From Alligator mississippiensis (lineage: Eukaryota > Chordata > Crocodylia > Alligatoridae), in the NCBI RefSeq assembly GCF_030867095.1, contig NC_081824.1, positions 143,125,433 to 143,189,432 on the forward strand: a stretch of DNA of 64,000 nt. Reading direction: 5' to 3'. A program made the translations under genes and the position numbers. Shown in pieces: positions 47,699 to 56,376 of the stretch (positions are counted from its first letter, which is position 1; each line of letters begins with the position of its first letter). The notes under the pieces were generated by a model. It was not told the origin of the DNA. It saw only the letters and a list, made by a program, of their open reading frames with translations, and ran no database searches.

Positions 47699-50600
47699 CT
47701 GTAAGAGAGAAAAGAACTGCAAATAATATGGATTATTAATGACCCCAGCTTTTCCTGTCACCAAATAAGACGCATTACAGATTCTTCAAGTTCTTTGCAG
47801 AGTTTCCTGCCACTTCAGTAAAGTAGAGAAATCTTTTAAATTAAAGTTGCATATTATATACTGATGCTGCAATGGGTGTGCTATGAAAATAAGAATTGAG
47901 CCAAATCTTCCCAGCCACATGCCATCTTAAAAACATTGTTTTACCTTAGAGACAGAAATAAAAAAGGTTCATCTGTAAGATGTCTTTGCCGAGAATAAGT
48001 TTAACCTCTATTTAATATTTAGTTCTTACATAACATTTTTCACCCAAATTAACTGACAAAGGAATTCCTCCCCCCACAAAAAAGAAGGAAAAAAAAGATG
48101 CTGTTTTTTTAAAAGGAAGTATTTCTTCTAAAAAGTGGCCTGCATCTTAAAGTCCAGTAAAAAGCTCATGTATGCACTACAGATGCATCTTTATTTGATG
48201 TCTTTTTTTTTTAAGTTTCAAAATCATGAAGTTGGAGAGTGTCTTAAATAAATTCAAAGTAGCTTTCTATTCAACGGAATACAGTAAATAATATCCCCAG
48301 CTTATCCCCACAGGTATGGAGTCTAGGCACCAAAATTATGTGAATTGCCCAATGTTCCACTGCAAATCCTTGGCAGAGCTAAAAGAAGAACCCAGGTCTT
48401 TTATCTCTTAGTCCTGGGCCCTTGATTTGCTGGAATTTATGGCCTTTTGAATGCTTGGAAGAGCAGGAAGGAGAAAAAAATGATGTAATTTCAATTAACT
48501 TCTGGTCAGTAAAATAAGTATCTTGTACTTTATGTAAGTCCCATATACAATACATTATTAAATATAAATGAGAAATTTAACATTTCTCTAAGCAGTATTT
48601 TCTACAGTTCATGTATATTAATTAGCCAGCTATTTAGACTTCAGAGCTGAACTGTGAATTGCAAATTAAAATGATAATCAAATCCTGCCCCCACTGAAGT
48701 CAAAAGCAAAAATTTCACATACTTTTTCTGACTCCCCCAGTGGTTTTGTCTCCCGGGGACTGACTGCAATTTAACCCTCTACCATGACAAAGACAGCAAG
48801 TATCATCATAAATATAAAGAGAGGTGACACACCCATGAGTTCACATAAAGGCAGTAACAATGTGCTGTTACTTAAAGGGCCACTACCAGCTTGAATACAC
48901 CTCCTTTTCTGAACCTTTTCAAAATCTATTATTGCTAAATAATAGGTTAAACAACACCTAAGAGTTTCTAGCTGAAAGCTAAAAAATAATCACCCCGTCT
49001 GATTTGTTTGCTTTATACATTTGACACCTTCTGCTGTCTAAACATTTTTATAGTTTCTCCTGTAGCATCAGTAATTTTTGCATAAGTATAAGGCATTTTA
49101 GTATTTAAGCAACCAAAATTAAAAAAGGCAGGCATAAATATAACAGAGTTCTGTTGAAACAGATGTGGTATATGAAATTACTTTTAACTGTTTAAAAACT
49201 AACTAGATTCAAGCTGATAGGGACCCTTTCCTCTCCTTTTTAATTAACAATATATTCTGATTTATAGATATTGGTGCTCCCCCACTTAAGGGCTAATTCC
49301 TACCTGCAGCTAGTGGATGTGCCGGTGCCATGACTCATGGGTAGCATACTTGTATGGGTGGGAACTCCTAGACTAGACCAATTGTCATGGGGTTGAAGCA
49401 TGGAAAGGCAGGCAGAGGAATTATCAGCATAGGCTGCTGTGAAAGACAAGCATCCATTTAGTAAGCACATTAGTCATTGTACCAAACAACAATTCTCATT
49501 TTCAATTAAAAGTATGCTTTTTAAATACTACTTTGTATAAAAAAAAAAAAGTATACCAATTGTGCCAACTGTCAGTTCTGTTTTGGGGTTTCCCAGTAGC
49601 TCCTATACTATGCCACTAAATAAGCCACAGCATTTGGATTGCCAGTCCATACTTCACCTCCCAACTCCAGCAGATCCTGAAGGCAAAAATGCTCAGCTTT
49701 TGATTTAGGTGGCTCTGTAGTTTTCACATAGTTTACTTAGCTGTGGCATCAGAGGGCTCCAAAGGGAAACCCATCCAGTAATGTACTGCCAAAACACTGC
49801 TGAGGTCTACGAACTTAAAGAAAGGGGAGAGTCCTTTTATGATGATAGTGAAAGGAGTGGAAAACACAGGGAAGTTATGATTATGCTCATGGGATATTTT
49901 ATTTTAAATTTACAAAGCCCATTTGAAGCTCAAGATGTAACAAAAAAAATCACTTGCACATTTTCGTCTTTAAAGCAGTATCCTGTAGGAACAGATATAT
50001 TATGGGTAATATTTGCAACAATTTAATGACCACCTTGCCGATAAGCCTATGTAATATTCTATCACTTTAAAATATTAATTTAAAAAACATATTTTGCTTT
50101 TCATGAAATTTTACTGGATGGAAGGCAAATAAACAAACAGAGACAAGCTCTTAATAGGAAAGGAAAGTATAGTTAACAATTCCCTCCTTTCTGTTCACAA
50201 AAGTGCAGCTGGATACTTTCAACACAAAAGCTGACTCGGAACCCTTTAGCTTACGTAACTCTTACATTGTCTTTATGCCCCCAAAACCTTAAGAAAGGTA
50301 TATTATTGCATTTGTAAATTAATTAATTAATTAAATACTCTCTATTCTTATAATCAACCTGAATTTAAACTGACAGCTAAAATTATTAAAGTACTTCCCT
50401 TAATAACTTGCACTGTTTTGTTCTACACTAGCACACAGGGACATTATGAGCACAATATTATCTAGTAGCACTGGATGCACTATTTTACTTTTCCATTGTT
50501 AAGAAACTGGAGAAACTTATTTTACTTTTCACTCTTTCCTTTTAGTGGTGTCACAAAACCTCAGCACAAAGCAAGCTAAATTCTAGTTTTAGGAGCACTC

Positions 50601-53600
50601 TGGATTTAAATTCTTTCCAATCATTAAATAGTTGCAGTGTAATAAAGACTTACTTGGAGAGTTGTTTCTATGGGCATATGGATTGGGGTAAGGGGCAGAA
50701 CGGTGATTCCTCAGCGATGAGTACCTTTCACAACTGTGAGCAGGAGAGAGTGATAAAGGCGATCCAAACTGAGGGTGAGAGCTGGTAGGGGGGCACAATG
50801 TCCCAGTTCCAGGAATAAGCCAACCACCTACTGTGAAAGAGAATCTTTTCAGAACACAGGTACATGATGACATAGGATGACTGGGAAATGTTGAGTACTT
50901 TGCAAACTAACAGTCTAGAATGAAATAACAGAGCTGGTCAGTAGTGCAGGTTTGTGAAAAAAAACAAAAAACATGTCACAGAAACAAGTTAGCTGTGACA
51001 TTCCATTTGAAAGAAAAATTGGGGGTAAAAAGATTTTAGAAAGGTCAATAAAATCTGGTTCCTGCAGAACTCTATTAAATAATGTTATTAAAGTCTCCTT
51101 CTCCCTGCATCTTAAGAAGGATCCTGTCAAAACAACACATATTTAAAAACAGATTTTGTTTGTCATACTTATGATACTAATGAAATCAAGACAGAAAATT
51201 TTATAAAATCTTCCAGTAGTGTAAGAGTGATATAACCATGATTGACCAGAAATGGTGAGGCAAGGACTTTGTTAAAGACCTAATGAAGACCATCTTGCAT
51301 TCAAAAGCTTGTCCCAACCTACATAGCTGGTCCAATACAAGGTATCACCCTAAGACATCTTTGCCTCTTGCATAAAATCTTGCACCACTTAGGCTGTGCA
51401 TGTGCATTTTGCATTGAATTAATTTTGGAAAATTAAACTTTACTAGCTAGTTTAATCATCTGTTTCTACTTTCTCTTTTTTTTGGTTCTCAGGGTATACA
51501 GTTATTTCCAACACTGCTGGGGAGCATGTGTAAAAAGAAAATAGTTTATTTGAAATACAAATAAAACCTAGTTATGTTACAACTTGTAATAGTTCTCTTA
51601 TTCAAGTCCTGGCCTTAAAAGTTTTTCTTGACAATTTTCCCTAAAATATTTCAATTTAAAAACTTTTAAAATAATGACATTTTACCCATCTAAAAACAAA
51701 AATCTATTTTAACTGTGGCTTTCAATTAATATACTAAAAACTAAACTGATAATTTATTTTCAAAACCTTTCTACTGTCATATGAAATTAAACAGCCTTTC
51801 CATTAATTTCTGTCAACAGGTTTCCTTATATCCAAGACCCATTGCCTTATAGAAAATTAATGTAATGCTTCACTTTAAAATTTGTAAAAGTATTAATGCA
51901 TGTAAATACAATACATAGCATAGAAGCTGAAACATGCATAACTAGTACAAAACAATAACTGTGAGAATCAATGACAATTATACCGAATCCGTGGAATGAG
52001 TTAGTGTGTGTCTTCCAACAAGTATTTGTGTCTGAATTTTAGTGAAATACAATATAGTACCAAACTGGAACAGAAGCGGACCGTGTAAAGATAAGATGAA
52101 AGATAACAAACATTTGAAACTTGGATATTTAAACACAAAGGAAATCAAACATACATTGTGAATACCCAGACTGCTGATTGTCTCCCACTTCATCCATCAT
52201 GTCCTTGTGATCACTCCTGTGAAAGCAAACCCGTTTTATTAGTCAAAGAAAATGACCTGAAAGGACTCAGATTTTTTTCTGCAAGCTGTACAATTGGGTT
52301 TATTCAGGAATTCTTACCTTTCTTTAGCATCAAGGAAAGCCTTTGCAAATGGATTATATTTAATTTTTAAAGCTGTGATCTAAAAACCAAAAACAACAAA
52401 ATGCTTCATTTGCACATTACCATTCAATATCACATAGAATTAAAGGACTCAATCCTGTTTTTCTGAAATCAGGATGCTTTACCATTGATTTCAGGGCAAA
52501 TGATTAAGGCTATACTGTGGATATACATAGAACTCATCCAATCATCTCTAATGTTAACAGTAGGCTTGAAATTATTCTACAAAAATGTTACAGACATCCA
52601 TAACCATTTTCTATCTAAGTTACCTCGGCTTATTAAGGAAAACACATAAGAAAGGGGGCACACTAAATATTTTCAGGTTTTGAACAATAATAAATCGAAA
52701 GTAGGAAGGGCTCAGTAACTTGGATGTTAATTATTCTTACATTTCTACATTTTAGTTATTTGAAACTAAGGTCCAGTTCTGAAAATACCATTTCTGGTGA
52801 TTTTGTGTACTTTAAAATGGAGAGTTTATTCTTACATTTAAAGGCAGATTCAGTATGTTCCAAAGAATCTTTACTTTTACAATAAAATTAGAGCCTGTAT
52901 GAGACAATCATCTTTAGGGAATGACTGTTACTGTTTTTCAATATGGCTTTATAGTTATCCAAGTCCAAATAAATGTGCTTCACATTCACCTTAAAATAAA
53001 CACACACAGAACAGAAAAATGTAAGATGACAAATATTTTATTCCAGGAACTTGCACTTTGCTCCTTCCAAGAATCTAGAGCACTCGAAGGTTTCTTTCCC
53101 CCTCTATACATACCTCTTCATTCTGATAAGCCGTCACAGCTATAAACTGGGTCTCTGGGAAAGAGTGACTGGTGATCATTCGCTGAGGGCCACCAACTCT
53201 CACTATATGAATCCTAGGCTCATACTTATGCAAGGAGTTCAACATGATCTGTGAATATATGGCATCAGTTTCAGAGTGATGTTGTAGCCTTGATAGTCCA
53301 GAAATTATATGAGTCAAGGATTTCTTACGGTGATAACTTTAATTATTCTTCCTCGGGTGCCGTATACTGTGAGAAACAAGGATTTCTTAGGGTGATGTGT
53401 TTTATTGGACTTTATCTTTTAATGAGACCCGAGAAAGAATGTCTTGGATTCAGAAGTTAACTATATAACTTTATCCCTGCTACACAGTTGGTCCAATAAA
53501 AAAAAAAACACCCTAAGAAATCCTTGCCTCTCACAACTTACAGCAGCACAGATAAGCACTGGCACCATGGGATGCCAATTCCTGCAATTACAGACACTTT

Positions 53601-54117
53601 CTGATTTCAGTCATTAACCTTTTTTTCCAGTAATGGAGGAAAAAAGTCAGATATCAGTAAATTCTAAATGTGAAGTCTGACAGAAGACATTTCAATGTGT
53701 TAGGCTGAAGTCAAGTAGACGGCAGGGTAATTTGCACGATATATATCTATATCTATATGCTCTTAACACAGAACCCTCACAGTCACCTTAGGACATAACA
53801 CAGCATCCCTAACTGTGGGAAGATTAACATAAGTGATGATATGCACACATATACATCTTTGCTTATATGTGTATATATACACACCAACATACATACACAT
53901 ATACAGACGCACACATATATATAAATATATACACACACATATATATTATGTATACGTGTGTGTGGTTTATATATCCCTATATTCTGTCTATATCTATATA
54001 TATAGTTCAGCACCCCTAGTTTATAGATATAGGCATGTCCCATGTCCCAAGGTGAATGTGAGGGTTCTGTGTTAGGAGCTCACACACACACACATTAGTT
54101 TTTTTTCTCTCTCTCCC

Positions 54118-54158
<41 letters not shown>

Positions 54159-56105
54159 CACAAGATATATCTATGTATCTATATCTCTATAGAGATATAG
54201 ATATATCTATATAGCACGAGCTTATATATACATATATCTATAGATATGTCTAGATCTATAGATATAACTAGATCTAGAGCTAAATGCATTTAGCTCTATC
54301 TATAGATAGATCTAGAGCTAGATCGTTCTAGTTTGTGCTAGATCCTAGCACAAGCTTTCCTGAGCAGAAGTGGCTCTCTAAACTTTCTGGCTAGCCTACA
54401 TGGTACAAATCTATGCTGCCTTCTCCAAGAAGTTGAAGTTAAGCAAGTCAGCTATCCAACCAAGCAGGATGTGCCAGGCTGTTCGGCAGGGCAGACAGCT
54501 TCCAGGAGGCAGCAGCCAGGAGAGCAAAGAGGCCCCTTATGGACTAACTAAACCAAGAGAGACTGAAGCTTCTCTGTGTTGTCAGAGGCTGCAACAGAGA
54601 ACAGACCCAAGGTGCCCTGAGTTGGATGGAGGTGGTAGCCAAGGGGCCCACGTGGGAAGGAGAGGCTGGACTGGCAGAGGTGGCTGCAGGGTGGGGGCTT
54701 GATTCAGTCCAGCAAGCCTGTTGCTTTTCTAGGGCTGGCAGGCAACTTCTACCCAGTGCAGTCATGAGCCTCCCTGAAAGAGGGGGCCCACTGAGACAGT
54801 AACACCTAGTTCCCTGTGACAGAACAACAGAGAAGGGGGCAGGGAACGAGCTCACAGGCCAAAAGCAATGCAGCCTGCCAGCGCCCCTGGCCCCCAACCA
54901 GGCCAAGGAGCCAGCAAATGCTGCTGAGGAAGACTGCTCAGAGCTGTGCAAGTCCCTGGGGGTCCCCAGCCAGAGCCTCCTTCCTGGTGACACAGAGGCC
55001 GACCAGCAGGAGGCTGCTGAGAGGGGAGAGGGAACCTCCCGCCCTGCCTTCCCCTTCCTGCCAGCGCCTGCACAGAGCCATGGGGGGCAAGAAGGGGGCT
55101 CACCTGCCCACCGCCGTTGAGTTTGTTGGTGAGCTTGACTTTGCTGAAGGAGACAGGCGCCTTCATCCAGTGCGCGCCAAAGTTGGGTGAATCAGGGTGG
55201 ATGTAGACGCAGCTGGGCGCCTGCGGCTCGGGCTTGCCGCCTGGCACCCACTCACCGTTCACGTACTTCCAGCGGTGCCCATCGGCCGCCGCAAAGTCCA
55301 GCAGGAAGGAGTACATGGCATGCGGGTCCAGGCCGGCCACGCTCACCTTCAGCACCGGGAACATCCGCCTGCGCGGGTCACACGCGGGGAGACAGGCACG
55401 CTGGCCACTGGCCCCACGTGTACCCACCCCTACCCTGCATGTGCACTCCCCCCCGCATATGCACACACCCCAGCATGTACACACCCCCATGTATACACCC
55501 TGCTGCCTCTGAGTTCACACTCCCATGTACACACACCCCTGTGTGTACCCCTCCTGTGTGCACACCCACCCCCAACACGTGGACATACACCATCTGCTGC
55601 GTGTCCAAACCACCCCTGCGTGTGGACACCCCCTCCGCATATGCAGCCCCTCATGTGTACACCCCACCCCTGCGTATGCACGCCCCCTAACGTGTGCGCA
55701 CCCCTACTGCGTGTACACATCCCCCTGCATGCCCACCTCCCCACGTGTGCATCCCAACCCTCTGCGTGTGCACGCTCCCCCCATATGTGCACTCCCCCCA
55801 CATGTGCACCCCCCCTACGTGTGCACATCCCACCCCAGCAGGTGTGCACTCTCCTCCCCCGTGTGCAGCCCCCGGCCGGGGGGCCCGCGCCGGCCCTACC
55901 TGCCGTTCTTGGTGACGATCATCTCGTTGGTGAGCTCCTTGAAGCGCAGCCACAGCTCGGCCTCCTCCAGCGTGACGCGCAGCTCCCGCTCCGTGGGGTC
56001 GCCCTTCTCGCTGCCCGCCTGCAGCTCGTGCTCCACGGCGCTCAGCAGGTGGTCCACGCGGTACTGCAGGCTCTTGCCCGCGCCCTCCGCGCCCGGGGAC
56101 CCCAT
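47431..56105 (-). CDS. TBXT: TBXT (Brachyury) T-box transcription factor, complete coding region in eight exons
   Basis: Sequence-specific nuclear activator of mesoderm, notochord and tailbud genes; it binds the T-box palindrome through an N-terminal T-box and activates through its C-terminal half. Coding exons (high to low coordinate): 56105-55900, 55368-55104, 53248-53114, 52379-52318, 52216-52155, 50830-50654, 49436-49304, 47698-47431. They sum to 1308 nt, giving 435 residues plus TAG, the same length as human TBXT. All junctions are GT-AG and phases join cleanly. The T-box spans roughly residues 45-222 (exons 1-4), with landmarks [36 protein letters not shown] and [12 protein letters not shown]. 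Residues 223-435 are the Ser/Pro/Tyr-rich regulatory tail ending [10 protein letters not shown]. The start is chosen because the protein begins [11 protein letters not shown] like its orthologues and has G at -3 and +4. No frameshift or internal stop is present. Introns are 531, 1855, 734, 101, 1324, 1217 and 1605 bp. Confidence 0.97.
48295..48425 (-). repeat. MIR SINE, TBXT intron 7
   Basis: Contains the MIR hallmarks TTGCCCAATG, TTGGCAGAGCTAAAAGAAGA and ACCCAGGTCTTTTATC. MIRs are ancient amniote tRNA-derived SINEs, and this copy is diverged. Confidence 0.7.
49304..49436 (-). CDS. TBXT: TBXT coding exon 7 (residues 303-346 plus two bases)
   Basis: 133 nt encoding [20 protein letters not shown] then [20 protein letters not shown] and STSC. 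It lies between a tandem CAGCAG acceptor and donor GTAGGA. With the second AG (exon start 49433) the protein would read T-Y instead of T-A-Y at residues 303-305, like the mammalian form. The exon is Ser/Thr-rich and belongs to the C-terminal regulatory half. Confidence 0.93.
50654..50830 (-). CDS. TBXT: TBXT coding exon 6 (residues 244-302 plus one base)
   Basis: 177 nt (59 x 3), so skipping it would keep the reading frame. It encodes [20 protein letters not shown] through [19 protein letters not shown] then SP, part of the Pro/Ser/Tyr-rich transactivation region. The donor is GTAAGTC. The acceptor is the first AG of a CAGTAG tandem; using the second AG (exon start 50827) would replace Leu-Gly-Gly by Cys-Gly. 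The LGGW form was preferred because CAG is normally the stronger site and the form resembles the bird protein as I recall it. Confidence 0.93.
51296..51375 (+). repeat. Dispersed repeat copy (GGTCCAATA family), TBXT intron 5
   Basis: Reads CAACCTACATAGCTGGTCCA then ATACAAGGTATCACCCTAAG and CTTTGCCTCT. This is the same family as the intron 2 palindrome and the 60.4-kb copy. It is a single arm here. Confidence 0.6.
52155..52216 (-). CDS. TBXT: TBXT coding exon 5 (residues 223-243 plus one base)
   Basis: A 62-nt exon starting only 101 bp after exon 4. It encodes [20 protein letters not shown] then Q, the acidic linker after the T-box. The acceptor is TTTCACAG and the donor GTATGT. It ends with a single T that begins codon 244, whose identity depends on which of two adjacent acceptors exon 6 uses. 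Confidence 0.94.
52318..52379 (-). CDS. TBXT: TBXT coding exon 4 (residues 203-222 plus two bases)
   Basis: A 62-nt exon encoding [20 protein letters not shown], the C-terminal T-box helix that inserts into the DNA minor groove. The acceptor is TTTTTAG and the donor GTAAGA. The trailing AG pairs with G of exon 5 to make Arg223. It was found by reading the sequence between exons 3 and 5, since it is too short to stand out as an open frame. Confidence 0.95.
53114..53248 (-). CDS. TBXT: TBXT coding exon 3 (residues 158-202)
   Basis: 135 nt, phase 0 at both ends, between acceptor ATTCACAG and donor GTATGT. It encodes [20 protein letters not shown] through [14 protein letters not shown], the part of the T-box that holds the dimer-interface and minor-groove-contact segments in known T-box structures. 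Translation past the donor (VCIEGE...) departs from the family, which supports the boundary. Confidence 0.97.
53311..53534. repeat. Palindromic dispersed repeat in TBXT intron 2
   Basis: The segment 53371-53410 (AAGGATTTCTTAGGGTGAT then TTTTATTGGAC) recurs inverted at 53491-53534 (GTCCAATA, then ACACCCTAAGAAATCCTTG). A third, partial copy lies at 53311-53341. The same family occurs as single arms at 51296-51375 and 60448-60635, so it is a mobile or dispersed element, probably a fold-back/MITE type. Confidence 0.7.
53759..54079. repeat. Inverted-repeat element with an AT/CA microsatellite core, TBXT intron 2
   Basis: Arm 53759-53795 begins GCTCTTAACACAGAACCCTC and matches the reverse complement of 54043-54079 at about 33 of 37 positions. 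The 250-bp loop is largely TATC, TATA and CATA repeats. It sits within a disrupted copy of the AGTCTGAAGTCAGGCAG family (53697-53740). Confidence 0.65.
54098..54330. repeat. CA microsatellite followed by TAGATC-rich palindromic DNA, TBXT intron 2
   Basis: A (CA)n run at about 54121-54153 is followed by TATATCTATAGATA-type repeats and TAGATCTAGAGC units. It includes a perfect 24-bp palindrome at 54275-54298. This is simple-sequence DNA with no coding content. Confidence 0.75.
55104..55368 (-). CDS. TBXT: TBXT coding exon 2 (residues 69-157)
   Basis: 265 nt between acceptor GCGCAG (ct at 55369-55370 on the plus strand) and donor GTGAGC. It encodes the T-box core from [20 protein letters not shown] through [16 protein letters not shown] and ends in phase 0. 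Differences from human are conservative (for example a VAGLDPH segment against VSGLDPN, recalled from the family). Confidence 0.97.
55430..55870. repeat. Degenerate minisatellite filling most of TBXT intron 1
   Basis: About 440 of the 531 bp of intron 1 consist of irregular units of roughly 16-22 bp built on a C-run followed by (C/T)GTGTGCACA-like sequence. There are many partial copies such as CCCCTACGTGTGCACATC and CCCCACATGTGCACCCCC. It makes long spurious open frames on both strands. It ends just before the exon 1 donor. Confidence 0.75.
55900..56105 (-). CDS. TBXT: TBXT coding exon 1 (residues 1-68 plus two bases)
   Basis: 206 coding nt from ATG (56103-56105 on the plus strand as cat) to the donor GTAGGG at 55899-55894. 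It encodes the N-terminal homology region ([19 protein letters not shown]) and the first T-box strands ([17 protein letters not shown]). The last two bases, AG, start the Arg69 codon completed by exon 2. The exon lies within a CpG-rich island and is very GC-rich, unlike the AT-rich 3' exons. Confidence 0.96.
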
Positions 56106-56129
56106 CCCGCCCGCCCGCCCGCCCGCCCC
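56106..56129 (-). promoter_or_regulatory. TBXT: G-tract array (potential G-quadruplex) immediately 5' of the TBXT start codon
   Basis: On the transcribed strand six G-runs of at least three, each separated by one C, end at the base before the ATG; another GGG begins with the second codon. The single-base loops predict a stable quadruplex in the DNA or the 5' UTR RNA. Confidence 0.6.
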
Positions 56130-56191
56130 GGCGCTCCCGCTCCGCTCCCGGCGCTCCGAGCCCTGGCGTGGGGGCAGAGCGGAGCTCGCGT

Positions 56192-56199
56192 CATAAATA
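56192..56199 (-). promoter_or_regulatory. TBXT: TATA-like box of TBXT
   Basis: The minus strand reads GGTATTTATGACGCG here, with a TATTTATG core 87 bp upstream of the ATG. An AT-rich octamer is isolated in otherwise GC-rich DNA, and two CCAAT boxes lie 40 and 80 bp further upstream, so the geometry fits a TATA promoter. It would place the transcription start near 56165 and give a short 5' UTR of about 60 nt. Confidence 0.55.
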
Positions 56200-56236
56200 C
56201 CCCCTGTGACATCACTGCCCGCCGGGGGGCGCCCGG

Positions 56237-56241
56237 ATTGG
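56237..56241 (-). promoter_or_regulatory. TBXT: CCAAT box (proximal)
   Basis: ATTGG on the plus strand, so CCAAT in the direction of TBXT transcription, about 40 bp upstream of the TATA-like box. It is likely an NF-Y site. Confidence 0.45.
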
Positions 56242-56251
56242 AGCGCGGCCC

Positions 56252-56259
56252 CTTTGATG
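56252..56259 (+). promoter_or_regulatory. TBXT: TCF/LEF-type site (proximal)
   Basis: CTTTGATG in the context CCCCTTTGATGTG matches the TCF/LEF core CTTTGWW. Brachyury is an established direct Wnt/beta-catenin target through promoter TCF sites in mouse, so a site this close to the start is plausibly functional. Binding is inferred from motif and position only. Confidence 0.5.
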
Positions 56260-56277
56260 TGTCCGCGCGACCGCGCC

Positions 56278-56282
56278 ATTGG
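56278..56282 (-). promoter_or_regulatory. TBXT: CCAAT box (distal)
   Basis: A second minus-strand CCAAT (context CACCAATGG), about 80 bp upstream of the TATA-like box. NF-Y sites often occur in such spaced pairs. Confidence 0.45.
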
Positions 56283-56337
56283 TGCCCCGGGGCAGCCTGT
56301 GATGTTCATGGGGGGGTGGGGGGAGCGCGGCTATTTT

Positions 56338-56345
56338 ATGCAAAT
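56338..56345 (+). promoter_or_regulatory. TBXT: POU octamer ATGCAAAT, with overlapping CDX-like TTTTATG
   Basis: A perfect ATGCAAAT octamer (OCT4/POU consensus) overlaps a TTTTATG resembling caudal/CDX sites, inside an AT island within GC-rich DNA about 235 bp upstream of the ATG. Both factor classes act in pluripotent and posterior progenitors where Brachyury is expressed. This is motif evidence only. Confidence 0.4.
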
Positions 56346-56368
56346 CGGCTCCCAAATGTTTGCACCTC

Positions 56369-56376
56369 CATCAAAG
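56369..56376 (-). promoter_or_regulatory. TBXT: TCF/LEF-type site (distal)
   Basis: CATCAAAG on the plus strand, giving the same CTTTGATG octamer as the proximal site but in opposite orientation about 110 bp away. Having the identical octamer twice in a GC-rich promoter raises the chance that both are real. Confidence 0.5.

Noticed and set aside
53783..54075. Tyr/Ile/Val/His-rich frames
   Set aside because: Translations of TATA/CATA microsatellite.
56106..56309. In-frame N-terminal extension of TBXT upstream of MGSPG
   Set aside because: The frame is open through the GC-rich promoter, but the TATA and CCAAT boxes lie inside it and known Brachyury proteins start at the M(S/G)SPG position.
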